Positions 32,740 to 42,221 of a DNA stretch of 64,000 nt are shown piece after piece. This DNA is from Diphasiastrum complanatum. Taxonomy: Eukaryota; Streptophyta; Lycopodiopsida; Lycopodiales; Lycopodiaceae. Position numbers and translations under genes: made by a program. The stretch lies in NCBI GenBank assembly GCA_029204225.1, contig CM055103.1:45582919-45646918 (forward strand), given 5' to 3'. Below the pieces are notes generated by a model. It made no database searches and was not told the DNA's origin. It worked only from the letters and a program-made list of their open reading frames with translations. Each line of letters starts with the position of its first letter. The first letter of the stretch is position 1.

Positions 32740-33830
32740 GTGTCACCCATAGTCATTGTTCCCAAGAAAAATGGCAAAATGCGAATTTGTGTCAATCTGA
32801 AGGCAGTTAACATTGTGACATGGAAGGATCACTTTCCCTTACCATTCACAGAAAGCGTCTTGGATCGAGTAGCTGGAGCGGAAGTCCAGTTTTTTGGATG
32901 GCTTCAATGGCTACAACCAAGTAAAGATTGCACTGGAGGATCAACACAAGACTGCATTTTCTACTGAATAGGGTACATGTGCCTACAAGGTCATGCCATT
33001 TGGTCTTTGTAATGCCCCTAGCTCTTTTCAACGCGTCATGGAAAAGGCATTCAAGGACTATTTACAGAAATTCCTAGAGATCTTCCTCGATGATCTTTGC
33101 GTGCATGAATTTAATGATGAACACTTATCTCAGTTGGAAAGAGTGCTTATACAATGCCGCAAATTTCAAATATCATTGAGCCTAGAGAAATGCCAATTTT
33201 GGGTCACACAAGGTCTTATCCTAGGCCATATTGTATCTAGACATGGGATCACCACTGATCTGTCTAAGATACTATCATGGATCTTCCACCCCCTGGAACG
33301 ATTCGTGGAGTTTATGTATTTATGGGACATGCCAATTACTACCGAATGTTCATTCTATTCTTTGCGGATTTGGCATGTCCTATCTACAAGTTGACAATTG
33401 ATCCACATTGGACGGAGGAAGCCCTACAAGCTTTCCAAAAGCTGAAGGAAGCACTTATATCTACACCAATCTTACGGCCTCCCAATTGGACAATTGAGTT
33501 TCATGTGCATACCAACGCATCAAAGTATGCTATAGGAGCAGTTTTGACCCAGCCAGGCGAGTACAAGAAAGACTTTCCTATTCGCTTCGCCAGCCGACAA
33601 CTCAACAATGCTGAAATCAACTATTCAACGACTGAGTGAGAAGCCTTGGCAATGATATTTGTGGTCAAGAAGTTTCGCCATTATCCTATGGCAATCATTA
33701 TGCATTCTACACTGATCATCAACCTTTGCTCTACCTAGTCAACAAAACCTGCAACATAGGGAGAATCACTAGATGGTTACTCTTGTTGCTCGAGTTTTTT
33801 TTGAATAGTGGTTCGTAAAGGCAAGCAACA
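32740..33830 (+). pseudogene. Gypsy-2 reverse transcriptase and RNase H
   Basis: RT motifs in order but in several frames: VIVPKKNGKMRICV (32752), FPLPF, then after a frame change MPFGLCNAPSSFQRVMEKAF (32993), FLDDLCVHEF (catalytic F-x-D-D with Tyr replaced by Phe, about 33090), and GLILGHIVSRHGI. RNase H: IEFHVHTNASKYAIGAVLTQPGEYKK (Asp of HTDAS is Asn here) and FASRQLNNAEINYSTTE. A TGA at 33637-33639 stands where Gypsy-1 has CGT (SEREALAMI). The YTDHQPLLYLVNKT block follows at about 33715. Confidence 0.85.
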
Positions 33831-34770
33831 TTATATGGCGGATCATGTATTATGAATCAAATCGACACAGAAGGATCCCAAGCCTAATGATGAATTACCG
33901 GATGCTGCTTTATTTTACGTGGATGTTGTACCGGATTGGGCCACAGACATAGTTGAGTATCTGATGAATGGCCAACCTGATCGGTCACTATCCAAGGTGC
34001 AATAGCGGAAACTTGTACTTAAAGCTCATCCATATTAGCTGATTGCCGACCAACTGTATCGAGGAGGGGCCGACAATATCATTCATCGTTGTATCCTGCC
34101 CCATGAGACAAGTCAGATCATGTCCCTCTCGCATGAAGCAATGGGAGGTGGACACTTTGCCGCAGATGTAATAGTACGCAAGATTCTACAATCCGGCTGT
34201 TGGTGGCCAACAATGCACAAGGATACTGAGACATATATCAAGCAATGTCATGTGTGTCAAAGGGCACGCAGACCAATGAAGGCGAATTATGAGCCGTTAC
34301 ATCCTGTATTGGCTCAAGCGCCATTTGAGAAGTGGGGACTTGATTACATCGGCCCTATTCACCCAGCCGCTCGCAGTACCCAAGCCCGATATATTATCGT
34401 GGCTACAGATTATCTCACAAAGTGGGTTGAAGCCAAAGTAGTGCGCGTAGTAGATGCTAGGTCCACCGCGAAGTTCCTTTATGAAAGTATTATTGTACGC
34501 TTCGGATGCCCAGTGGAGATAGTCAGCGATCGGGGAACTCACTTTGTCAACGAGACCATCAAGGCCTTATTAGAAGAGTTCTTTGTGATCCATCGTTTCA
34601 GCACGCCTTACTATCCAAGAGGCAATGGCCAAGCCGAATCTTCTAATAAGATTTTGTGCGGCATTTTGACAAAGATAGTAGAAGCAAGCAGATCTGATTG
34701 GGAGCACAAACTACACGCTGCTCTGTGGACTTTCAGAACTGCATACAAAGGCAGCACCAAAAAAACTCCA
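33831..34770 (+). pseudogene. Gypsy-2 integrase (HHCC and catalytic core)
   Basis: Upstream linker has a TGA at 33853-33855 where Gypsy-1 has CGA (HVSRIES), and a TAG near 34003. From 34120 the frame is open for 217 codons: the HHCC zinc finger (H-E-A...H-F-A, CHVCQRAR), WGLDYIGPI (first Asp), IVATDYLTKWVEAK, IVSDRGTHFVN (second Asp) and RGNGQAESSNKIL (catalytic Glu). The DDE triad is intact. LWTFRTAYKGSTKKTP ends at 34772, where a foreign piece begins. Integrase joins the cDNA to the host chromosome. Confidence 0.9.
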
Positions 34771-35029
34771 TAATTCATTAACTTACTAATGGTTTGGGTG
34801 AGGATCTAAATGTGGTATTGTTTCGGAATATATGAATTTAATACCTAGACATTTAAGATTTATGAATCATTTAATTGACTTGAGTAATTGGGTTACTCTT
34901 GTTTAGAAGTTAATTGGTTGAATTAGCAGTGTGAAGAGAATTCACTGGGAACTGTTTATTTTGATCTATATTGCTTATAAGAGAGATGATTTGTGAGTCA
35001 TCAGGATCCATCTATGAGAATTGTGTGCA
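34771..35029. other. AT-rich 260-bp insertion in integrase
   Basis: The integrase frame reads ...KKTP up to 34772, and its continuation ELVYGQDAVMLVEFLVPS resumes at about 35030. The 260 bases between do not encode integrase and are AT-rich. I found no convincing terminal inverted repeats or target duplication, so its nature is open: a decayed small transposon or filler DNA from break repair. Confidence 0.6.
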
Positions 35030-35463
35030 TAGAACTGGTGTATGGCCAAGATGCAGTCATGCTGGTGGAATTTCTTGTTCCATCTCTTCGCATTGCCATA
35101 GTGCAACGATTGGATGATACAAGATTGCTCCACCTTCATCACAAAGCGCTACACAAGTTGTGTGAAACATGCTTGTTAGCGGTCCATGCTCTTGCTGCAG
35201 AGAAAGCACGTCGCAAGGCTTGGCATGATCGTCGTCTTCACAAGAAAGATCTTCAAAAAGGAGATTTGGTCCTCATGTACAAGACAAAGGCGATCAAAGG
35301 AAAGCTAAAATTCACTGGTGAAGGCCCTTATCGCATCACCGACATCCTATCACAAGGGGCAGTGACTTTAGAAACAATGGATGGGACACCGTTTGCTACA
35401 CCCATCAACGGTAGCCGGTTACGCAAGTACTGGTCGCCACCAGCCTTCTCAAACACTTCTTGA
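35030..35463 (+). pseudogene. Gypsy-2 integrase C-terminus
   Basis: Continues the integrase after the insertion: LVYGQDAVMLVEFLVPSLRIA, a coiled basic segment (HALAAEKARRKAWHDRRLHKKDLQKGDLVLMYK), and a GPYRITDILSQGAVTLETMDG block that matches the GPY/F module of Gypsy integrases, ending NGSRLRKYW and a stop at 35461-35463. No chromodomain follows, as expected for Athila/Tat-type elements. Confidence 0.85.
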
Positions 35464-35625
35464 AGAGTTTAGGATAGGCTCCTCATCATCGAATAAAGCT
35501 TTAGGTTTTACGTAAGCGATCCTTATACACACTTTTCCTGATGCACTCCATCATCCGCAATAAATGTATCAACAACCTTCTTCCACAACAAGCACCGGCA
35601 GGTGTCGTGGGACCGTCACCTATTT

Positions 35626-35638
35626 AGGTGGGGGATAC
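35626..35638 (+). other. Polypurine tract of Gypsy-2
   Basis: AGGTGGGGGATAC immediately precedes the LTR start TGTTGGGC. This purine run primes plus-strand DNA synthesis in LTR elements. A similar tract, GAGGGGGATAA, lies at 48491-48501 in another Gypsy remnant. Confidence 0.85.
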
Positions 35639-35781
35639 TGTTGGGCACTTAGTGGGTCCCGTCACTAAAGTACTACTGGCTAAGCTTACCAAGTGGGCCC
35701 CGCCATAGTACACTGTACATGTAGAGTAATAAGTGCGAGGGCACTGGCTTGCTAATGAGCGCAAAAGAATAGCAGATAGAA
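35639..35781 (+). repeat. 3' LTR fragment of Gypsy-2
   Basis: Starts TGTTGGGCACTTAG. Contains two GTGGG(T/C)CCC blocks and 'agtaataagtgcgagggcact', all shared with the LTR fragment at 47.76-47.93 kb. Its last 32 bases (35750-35781) reappear with three mismatches at 38911-38942, on the far side of Copia H, suggesting that Copia H landed in or beside this LTR. Confidence 0.75.
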
Positions 35782-35810
35782 ACCACTCACTCTAAAGCTA
35801 TCTCTGAGTA

Positions 35811-35871
35811 ACTCTGAAAGCGACTCTGAAAGCGACTCTGTCGATAAGTCTGAAAGCGACTCTGTCGATAA
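35811..35871 (+). repeat. Short tandem repeat with GACTCTGAAAGC / GACTCTGTCGATAAG units
   Basis: The words ACTCTGAAAGCG and ACTCTGTCGATAAG alternate several times. The array is short and impure, in non-coding DNA between the Gypsy-2 LTR and the 52-bp repeats. Confidence 0.75.
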
Positions 35872-36245
35872 GCAATAGCACAATAGCAACTCTAAAATAA
35901 ATCTCTAAAAGACTGAGCTAGAATGCTCAAGAGAGTTCAAGCTTGAAAGCTTGATAGAGAGCTAACTACAATACTTTCTGCTTGATAAGAGTGCAGGAAG
36001 CGTCGTGTAATAACACTCAACTCCTTCACAATTCACAATATTATTGATAGTGAGATGTATGAACAACTAAATTATACTAAGTAATTAGGTCGTTGAATGC
36101 GACTGCTAGTTGGCTGAGTCTGCTGACATTCATCCAGTTCTTCTTAAAAGTTGCTTGCTGATAAGCGGTGACAATTGGCCATAAACAGTCTGCATGCATA
36201 GATGAACGTAAACTGTCACTCTGCATAAATGAACGTAAACTGCCA

Positions 36246-36455
36246 CAGGAAAAAAATGCGACATTGCATTTTTACTCGTAATTCATGACATGCAAAAAAT
36301 GCGAAAAAGGCAACACTGCATTTTTACTCGTAATTCCTGACAAGTGAAAAATGCAAGAAAGGCGACACTGCATTTTCACACGAAATTCTCGATAGGCGAA
36401 AAATGCAAAAAAGACAACACTGTATTTTTACACGAAATTCCTGACAGGCGAAAAA
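36246..36455 (+). repeat. 52-bp tandem repeat, four copies
   Basis: Four head-to-tail units with anchor GCATTTTT (or GTATTTTT) at 36266, 36318, 36370 and 36422, spaced exactly 52 bp. Each has a GCGAAAAATGC-like left arm and a GCATTTT right arm, so each unit can form a hairpin, and then 'cgaaattcctgaca'. The units are about 80-90% alike. It lies next to the outer end of the Copia H LTR. Confidence 0.9.
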
Positions 36456-36744
36456 GTGACGTTGTTGGGTTTTTGTAGAGAGAGAAAACCCGACACTGTT
36501 GTCAAACTTTGTGTATTTTTGTAGACTGTATAAAAACATGGAAAAATCCACAGTACTAGATAAACAGTTGGATGAAGATTAGTAATCGATTACTCGATTA
36601 GTAGGAAGGAGAATAATAATCCAACACTCTCCCTTAATCTGAATCCATGAATGTCTTGACCTTTATACTTAGTTCTGAACAGAACTTTCTGCATGCATCC
36701 AAGCTTAATTCTTTAGTAAAAATATCTATCGTCATATCTTGCAT

Positions 36745-37100
36745 TCAACAATACTGCAATCTGACCTCTTTGTCGAGAACTTTGCTTCTAACATAGTGAT
36801 ACTTCATTTCAATGTGCTTACTCCTAGAATGAAATCTAGGGTTGGCTGATAAGGCAATGGCACTTTGATTATCACAAAATAATAATGTCGGAGCATATTG
36901 ATTCAGACTGATATCTGAAAGTAAGTTTCTCAATCAAATCGCTTCCTTTGTAGCTTGTGAGGCTGCGATATACTCTAATTCTATAGAAGATAGAGCTATC
37001 GAAGATTGTTTACGACCATTCCAGGAAATTGGACCATTGTTGAGGAATAATGTAAATCCGGAAGTGGATTTACGAGTGTCTATAGTGTCCTAAGCAATGA
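36745..37100 (-). pseudogene. Copia H RNase H C-terminus
   Basis: On the minus strand, TRKSTSGFTLFLNNGPISWN and SSIELEYIAASQATKEAIWLR (about 37085-36940) are followed by PTLLFCDNQSAIALSANPRFHSRSKHIEMKYHYVRSKV (to 36745). This is the canonical end of Copia RNase H. One shift separates the two parts. Confidence 0.85.
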
Positions 37101-37109
37101 TGCCATAAT

Positions 37110-38400
37110 AATGCTTTATTGACAAGAACAAAGGTTTTCAAGGCTTGACTAAAATCAGAATAACAATGTGCCAATCTATATAAGTATCCATGCCTCTTGT
37201 CGAGTGCAAGGATCTTATTACTCTTATCAATAAGTCTGCATTAATCAGACTCAAACTTCACCTTATGACCTAAATCTGTAATTCTACTTACTGATAACAG
37301 ATTTGTAGAGAGTTTAGGAGCATACAAGACTTTTGACAGTAGTTAGAATTGATCATGCTGGAATCTCAATCTTATAGTACCTTCACCTTCGATAGTGTGA
37401 GTACTATCAATAGTGTGAGTACGTTCGATAGTGTGAATACTATCGTCACCAAGATGAACATACTTCTTTGTGCTGTAAGACATATAGGATTGGAAAATCT
37501 CACGATGATTGGTCATATGTTGAGTAGCTCCATAATCCAGTAACCACGAATCATCCAAATTCGCTTATTTGTCTTTGACCATAAAAGCGCCTTCGTCCAT
37601 TTCGACTTCAGGAGACGTTGTAACTGTATTTGCTTGTTGATTAGGTTACTTGGCTGCATTCTTCGCTTTGAGAATTCGACAATCCTGGATCTCATGATTA
37701 TTGCGTTTGCAATACCTGCAAAACATCTTCTTCTTCAACGAATGTGGATTTGATGATTGTTCTTGACTTTGAGTCTGTTTCTGATTCGATGTAGACTGCT
37801 TGGAACTTTTCTGCTTATGTTATTTCGAGCCCTTGTTGACATATAGAGCATGAGACGAAGATGTAGACAAAGTGTCTTGACTTCTTCGATTATCTTCTTG
37901 CACCAACATAGTGATAACTCTGGTAAGAGTTAAATCTAAGTGTGTCGTGATGATCATCACCTAGTTCTCATATGTAGAGGGCAGACTTGAAAGCAATGTT
38001 ATAATTGCGTCTTGATTGTCTATGACTGATCCGATAGTGGCCATCTGTTTCAAGAGATTCTTAAACCAGTTAATATGATTATGAAGAGAATCATTATTCG
38101 ACATCTTGAGTGTGAAGAATTTCTTTCAAAGATGTAACTTAGTAGTTATGTCTCTCACATCATATAGTGAGCTTAGGATGTCCCAAACTTCTTTCGAAGT
38201 TTTAGCTTCAGCTATGTGGCCAATCTGAGTATCTGATATATTGAGGATAATAAGCACGAAAGCTTTACCATCCTTCGATTTCCATTTTGAGTATTTTGGG
38301 TCGTCTTCAAGTTTCACTTCGATACCTGTAACAACAACCCACAACTCGTTGGCGACTAACAAGATCTTCATCTTAAATTTTCATAAATAATAATTGGATC
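37110..38400 (-). pseudogene. Copia H gag, zinc knuckle, protease, GAG-pre-integrase
   Basis: Read from 38371 down: a gag core (KYSKWKSKDGKAFVLIILNISD; VWDILSSLYDVRDITTKLHL), a zinc knuckle CRYCKRNNHEIQDC near 37700, the protease DDSWLLDYGATQHMTNH (Ser of DSG is Tyr; about 37555), then a block expanded by an 18-bp repeat (HTIERTHTIDSTHTIE, about 37430-37370), and the NLLSVSRITDLGHKVKFESD and KRHGYLYRLAHCYSD blocks to about 37130. Stops are few. The DSG-to-DYG change would kill the protease. Confidence 0.8.
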
Positions 38401-38622
38401 CATTCAGCTTGTCTGCGATAAGACTAGCTTTACTTTGAGAATCCATCTGGAACTTTAGACTGACGATGTTAAGAGAGATACCGTGTTGCGCTACAATTGG
38501 AAACCAATTCTTTGATACCGAAACAAATTGATTTGATCTGAAGAATAATTTGATATCACAAAAGATATCAATTATAAGAGCTTGCGCTCTGATATAATAT
38601 AAGGCCTTGAAGAAGAATCAAC

Positions 38623-38634
38623 ACTCTGATACCA
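38623..38634 (-). other. Primer-binding site, tRNA-iMet type (Copia H)
   Basis: Minus strand TGGTATCAGAGT, adjacent to the LTR end (TGTCGAAAATAGG on the plus strand from 38635). Confidence 0.85.
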
Positions 38635-39170
38635 TGTCGAAAATAGGTGAGTAATGGAATAGCGAAAACTTCCAACTTCCAATGCATGACTACGCCTATA
38701 AAAAATTGAACAAATCAGTAGTGATGGGAATCACGTCCAATCTTTAGCAACTAGCTTTCACTAGATACTAAGTGATTACGTAGCCAAACATAAAGTATTG
38801 AATTCTCAGACAATTTCCACCAGTTACAAAAGCAATATAGAGATGCATGCATTCTGACTCAAACTGAATGCAATAAGGAAATAGTATTTATTCCAAAAGA
38901 CAAGATTAGATGCTAATGAGCGCAAAACAATAGCGGACAGAATCTTATATGAATTATAGATTGGTCTGTTTGAAGCAAGGTGTATTTATTGTAAGTTAGG
39001 AAAGGGTAGTTCTCTTCTTTTGTCGTATTTAGAAAGACAAGTCAGGCCGGATTTACTATTGAAGGTAATAGAAATATTTAAAAAGCTGATTTTATTTTCT
39101 TCAGTCATTTTTTTTCTATTTCTAGAAAGTCCAGGGGATAGATCTAGAACAGCTTATCAGGGTTCTTTAC
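38635..39170 (-). repeat. Copia H 5' LTR and flank
   Basis: Non-coding. LTR from 38635 rightwards to about 38910. At 38911-38942 is the 32-base block shared with 35750-35781. From there to 39170 lies AT-rich sequence downstream of aORF-A on the minus strand; no gene seen. The T-rich run near 39105-39120 has no clear meaning. Confidence 0.5.
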
Positions 39171-40247
39171 CTATGTTTTGTCCATAAAAAGTTCAATAAT
39201 AGAGTTATTGATGAAGCAAATGCCATCTATATATCTAAAAGAATGCCGAAGGTCATTCATGGCCTGAGCAAATGTGATGGGAGAATGGTAGTCCCAATAG
39301 TCAGAAACTGTCCTTGAGTGGAAGCAGAGGCGAGGGAAAGCATCAAAGGCGGGGGGAATAGGAAGTTCAGTGCGAGTAGCAGTAGGGGGTGGAAGCGCAG
39401 CTGACGATGTATGCCTAGTACGATGTCCTGACGCAGAAGGCGAGTCAGGAATAACAATCTTGCTGCGTAGACGACGTCGACTATGTGAACTGGAGGCCTG
39501 GTGGGACAACTTGGCCAGTGCTACTGCACAGACCGAAAGCACAATATCCAGGTGGAGGCCATGGATTTTTTTTTCAAGGTGGGAGGCCGCTAGAAGAGAC
39601 AACAAAGAGCCAACAACGAACTGATGTTTGGTATTGCTCTTAATAGCTCGTTTGAGCTCACTAGAAATAGTCTTGAACCAATTATATGGTTCAAGAGGGG
39701 CTTTGGCTATCTTGGTATAGGACTCAACTATCCTATGGAGGATCTATGAAGTGATGCGGTCTTTCCTGAGGTTGCCAACCATCAAGAAGTTGTTCAGGAG
39801 CTGGGCAGCAACGTGTATAGCAGGCTCAGTGATGGCATCGAGGAGGTAACCATCATTAGTCCAATGCAGATTGTTGGTTAGGTTAATGTAAGGCTTAATA
39901 GCCTGTTTGGCCTGCTTATGGTTGGGTGAGGCTTGGGTTCCAGATGCTATGTCTTTAGCAACAAGGGCGGCCTCAGTTACGCGATCCTTGTGTGTGGCTC
40001 CCTGAAAGGCGATATAAAATTTGGATTTCTCTTCCTTCCATGTACTGAAGGCAAGAGTGATGAAATCCATGTTGATTTTCCCAGAAAAGGCTCTCTCATG
40101 AATACCCATTGTAGTAAGCAGAGGCTCCGCAAAGGTCATCCACTGAGTGACCATGCTTGTGCTAGGAAGGATCATGATGTCCGTTGCAGATGGGACATCA
40201 CGATGGATAGTATAACGAGGAGACTGGGAAGTATATGTTGAAGACAT
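39171..40247 (-). pseudogene. aORF-A: unfamiliar retroelement-borne ORF
   Basis: A 359-codon minus-strand frame from ATG 40247 (MSSTYTSQSPRYTIHRDV) to a stop at 39171-39173, interrupted only by a TAG at 39744-39746. I recognise no known domain. Residues ~75-255 are homologous to aORF-B (20.8-21.3 kb): NDGYLLDAI, LLNNFLMVGNLRKDRI, EPYNWFKT, ELKRAIKSN. The C-terminal third has a basic SHSRRRLRSK stretch, then Pro/Ala-rich sequence, then YWDYHSPITFAQAMNDLRHSF. No signal peptide or membrane segment is evident. Upstream lies a leader sharing the CTTCGCC motif with Gypsy-1, so it probably replaces gag-pol in a non-autonomous relative or is an extra ORF of that lineage. Confidence 0.6.
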
Positions 40248-40735
40248 GATGATCAGAACGAAAAGTAAGACGAGTGAATGTTTATCAGAAAGCAGTTCAT
40301 AAAGTTTGGAAGGCTTTGGTCGCGAAAAAAATTTGCAAGAGCTTCGCTAGCACAAGTGAGGAATGAATCGAATTCGGCCAACTTATAGGTGAATTTGGAG
40401 GGTCCATTACACTGAATACTAGTTTGGCTGATCAGTTCTGAACAAAAATTTGTAGGCATGTACAGTACTATGAAAATAGGCTATAAAAATCTCGACGAAG
40501 GTTTCTGGGGATCTGAACCTATCAGGTAAACTTTTTCCAGGGCTGGCGAAGGACGAATCTTCACCCAAGAGGGTCCTTCATCCAAGTACTATCATAAATG
40601 CATTTTTTCAAGATCTGAGGCTATGGCCAGTCTAATTTTGACATTTTCAGACCATCTAGCATGTCAACAAAGGTTCATAATGAGGGTAAGGTGCTCGACG
40701 AAGGTTCCCTATACTCGTGGGGGCTTCTCTGCCAT
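40248..40735 (-). other. Leader-like region upstream of aORF-A
   Basis: Non-coding. Carries GGCGAAG at 40545-40551 and CTCGACGAAGG at about 40491 and 40694, the same words, on the opposite strand, as the Gypsy-1 leader (6.1-7.0 kb). This orientation is consistent with a minus-strand element whose leader precedes aORF-A. Confidence 0.55.
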
Positions 40736-40950
40736 CCTTTTTTTTCCCTAGATAATTAGTACTCCTTTTTCACATTTTTTAAATATCCAATGTGAGTATG
40801 TACTTCACCACTCCCTAGAAACTGTCACTCTCAAGAATAAGATATAGACAACAAGCTTAGCCATTGCATGGAAGCCTTAAAACTCCATGAACTCCTTGTG
40901 AGTGCAACAACTTACATAGTAATAGACTCCCTTGTGCCTTAACAATGTGT

Positions 40951-41466
40951 TTACATGCAAAGTGGTTTCTATGATCTACACATGTCTAGGCAGTTTTATG
41001 AGTTGACATGCAGTACATGCAACCTCCATGCATGCAATTACACGTGGATCTCTGGTAGGTGAATTAGTTCAGTTAAGTGGACTTTCCATGCAACTCCACT
41101 ATAGGAATTCGAGTCTCTCTCATGTAGGAAAAGCTTGGCATGTTTTGCCATATTGTGAATATTGAGATTTTGGTGTTTTGGACTCATTCTCTCTCTACTC
41201 AAGTTTTTGATCATTGATTTTCTCTCTCTATTCGAGAGCAGGCTGTTTTTCCCATACTGGACACTTAGAATTATTTCTGACATTCATTTTTCATAGTGAG
41301 GAGTTAGATTTTCTCATCAAATGTATGTCATTGTGCTCTTGTCATAGATTTTTCAAGTATACTATTCTTTGATCAATCTTGTGCAATCACAACACCTCAG
41401 TAAGATCCTGTAGGGTGTGTGGTGAAGTTCACACGTGCTAAAAACTTCACATGGTATCAGAGCTTC
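40951..41466 (+). repeat. Copia I 5' LTR (5'-truncated) and primer-binding site
   Basis: Non-coding 40951-41451 ending CTTCACA, then TGGTATCAGAGCTTC (41452-41466). The LTR matches the reverse complement of 43385-43870 base for base over most of its length; upstream of about 40951 similarity stops. It contains CACACGTG at 41430-41437. Sequence 40736-40950 left of it is unassigned. Confidence 0.85.
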
Positions 41467-42221
41467 ATGCTTTGAAGAGGTGAGGGTGTATAGCAGATCA
41501 TCAGTGTTTTTGCTTGCAAGAACTCGGATTTGGGAGAAGGATTCAAACTCGCTGAGAGACAAGCTATTTGTGGATCATAAGTGGATCACATCAAGGCTGA
41601 TCTGATCCAGCAGAGCTCTGTACGGACAGAGAGCTCACACATGAAATCAGCCCTCATTAACGAGTGCTACTTCTCAAGGAATGATCCAAATTTGATGTGA
41701 ATCTATAGCTTGTTGGATAGGTATTGAAGAGTAGAATGTGTTGCTCGAGTTTCTAAACCAATTTGATTTGTTTTTAGGAGAGTTTTAGGCAATCAGAGAG
41801 TTTGAGAGGGTACTCAACTCGTGGGATATGCCAAACTGAGCACACATCTGTCTTTTTCACCAATTTCATTATTTTTCACTGTCAATCAAGTAGAATTGGA
41901 TAGAAGTGAGTGTTCTGAAGTCTTGGACTTTTCAGTTCACACATATTACTGTGTTGAGTTTAGAGTAAATTCCTAGAGAGTTTATTAGTACTTTGAAACT
42001 CATGGGAGAGATAGACTTCTTGCTTGCATGTGCTTCTTTTTTGTGACTGAAGCAAAAATAAAATTCAAGATGGATTGATTTTCTGTGTTGAGAATTTGTT
42101 CTCACATCTGTTGCTAGATTTTATAGGTTGGGTCAACATCAGTGTTAGATCCTAGATTGAGATAGCAAGCAACATACTTTCAACTCCTTTTTTTTATCAT
42201 TACTAGAATTTCTCATAGAGA
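41467..42221 (+). other. Copia I leader
   Basis: Untranslated region between primer site and gag ATG 42222. AT-rich, no gene. Confidence 0.75.

Larger units (their letters stand above)
29032..35781 (+). mobile_element. Gypsy-2, 5'-truncated LTR retrotransposon
   Basis: Gag, zinc-knuckle region, protease, RT, RNase H, integrase, polypurine tract and the start of a 3' LTR, in Gypsy order. The 5' LTR and primer site are missing; the LTR of Copia D abuts the leader at 29032. The 3' LTR is cut after about 140 bp. It is the same lineage as Gypsy-1 and more complete, so the two can be compared codon by codon. It contains at least ten stops or frameshifts and one foreign insertion (34.77-35.03 kb). 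Confidence 0.9.
36460..38910 (-). mobile_element. Copia H, internally deleted (minus)
   Basis: A minus-strand Copia with primer site at 38634-38623, gag, protease and GAG-pre-integrase, joined directly to the last part of RNase H. Integrase and RT are absent. The polypurine tract (minus strand AAGGGAGAG, 36627-36635) borders an LTR starting TGTTGGATTATT at 36626. LTR outer ends are not defined. Same family as Copia A and the 4.3-kb scrap. Confidence 0.8.

Noticed and set aside
36246-36455. CRISPR-like array
   Set aside because: Units are contiguous without unique spacers, the host is a plant, and no cas genes exist.
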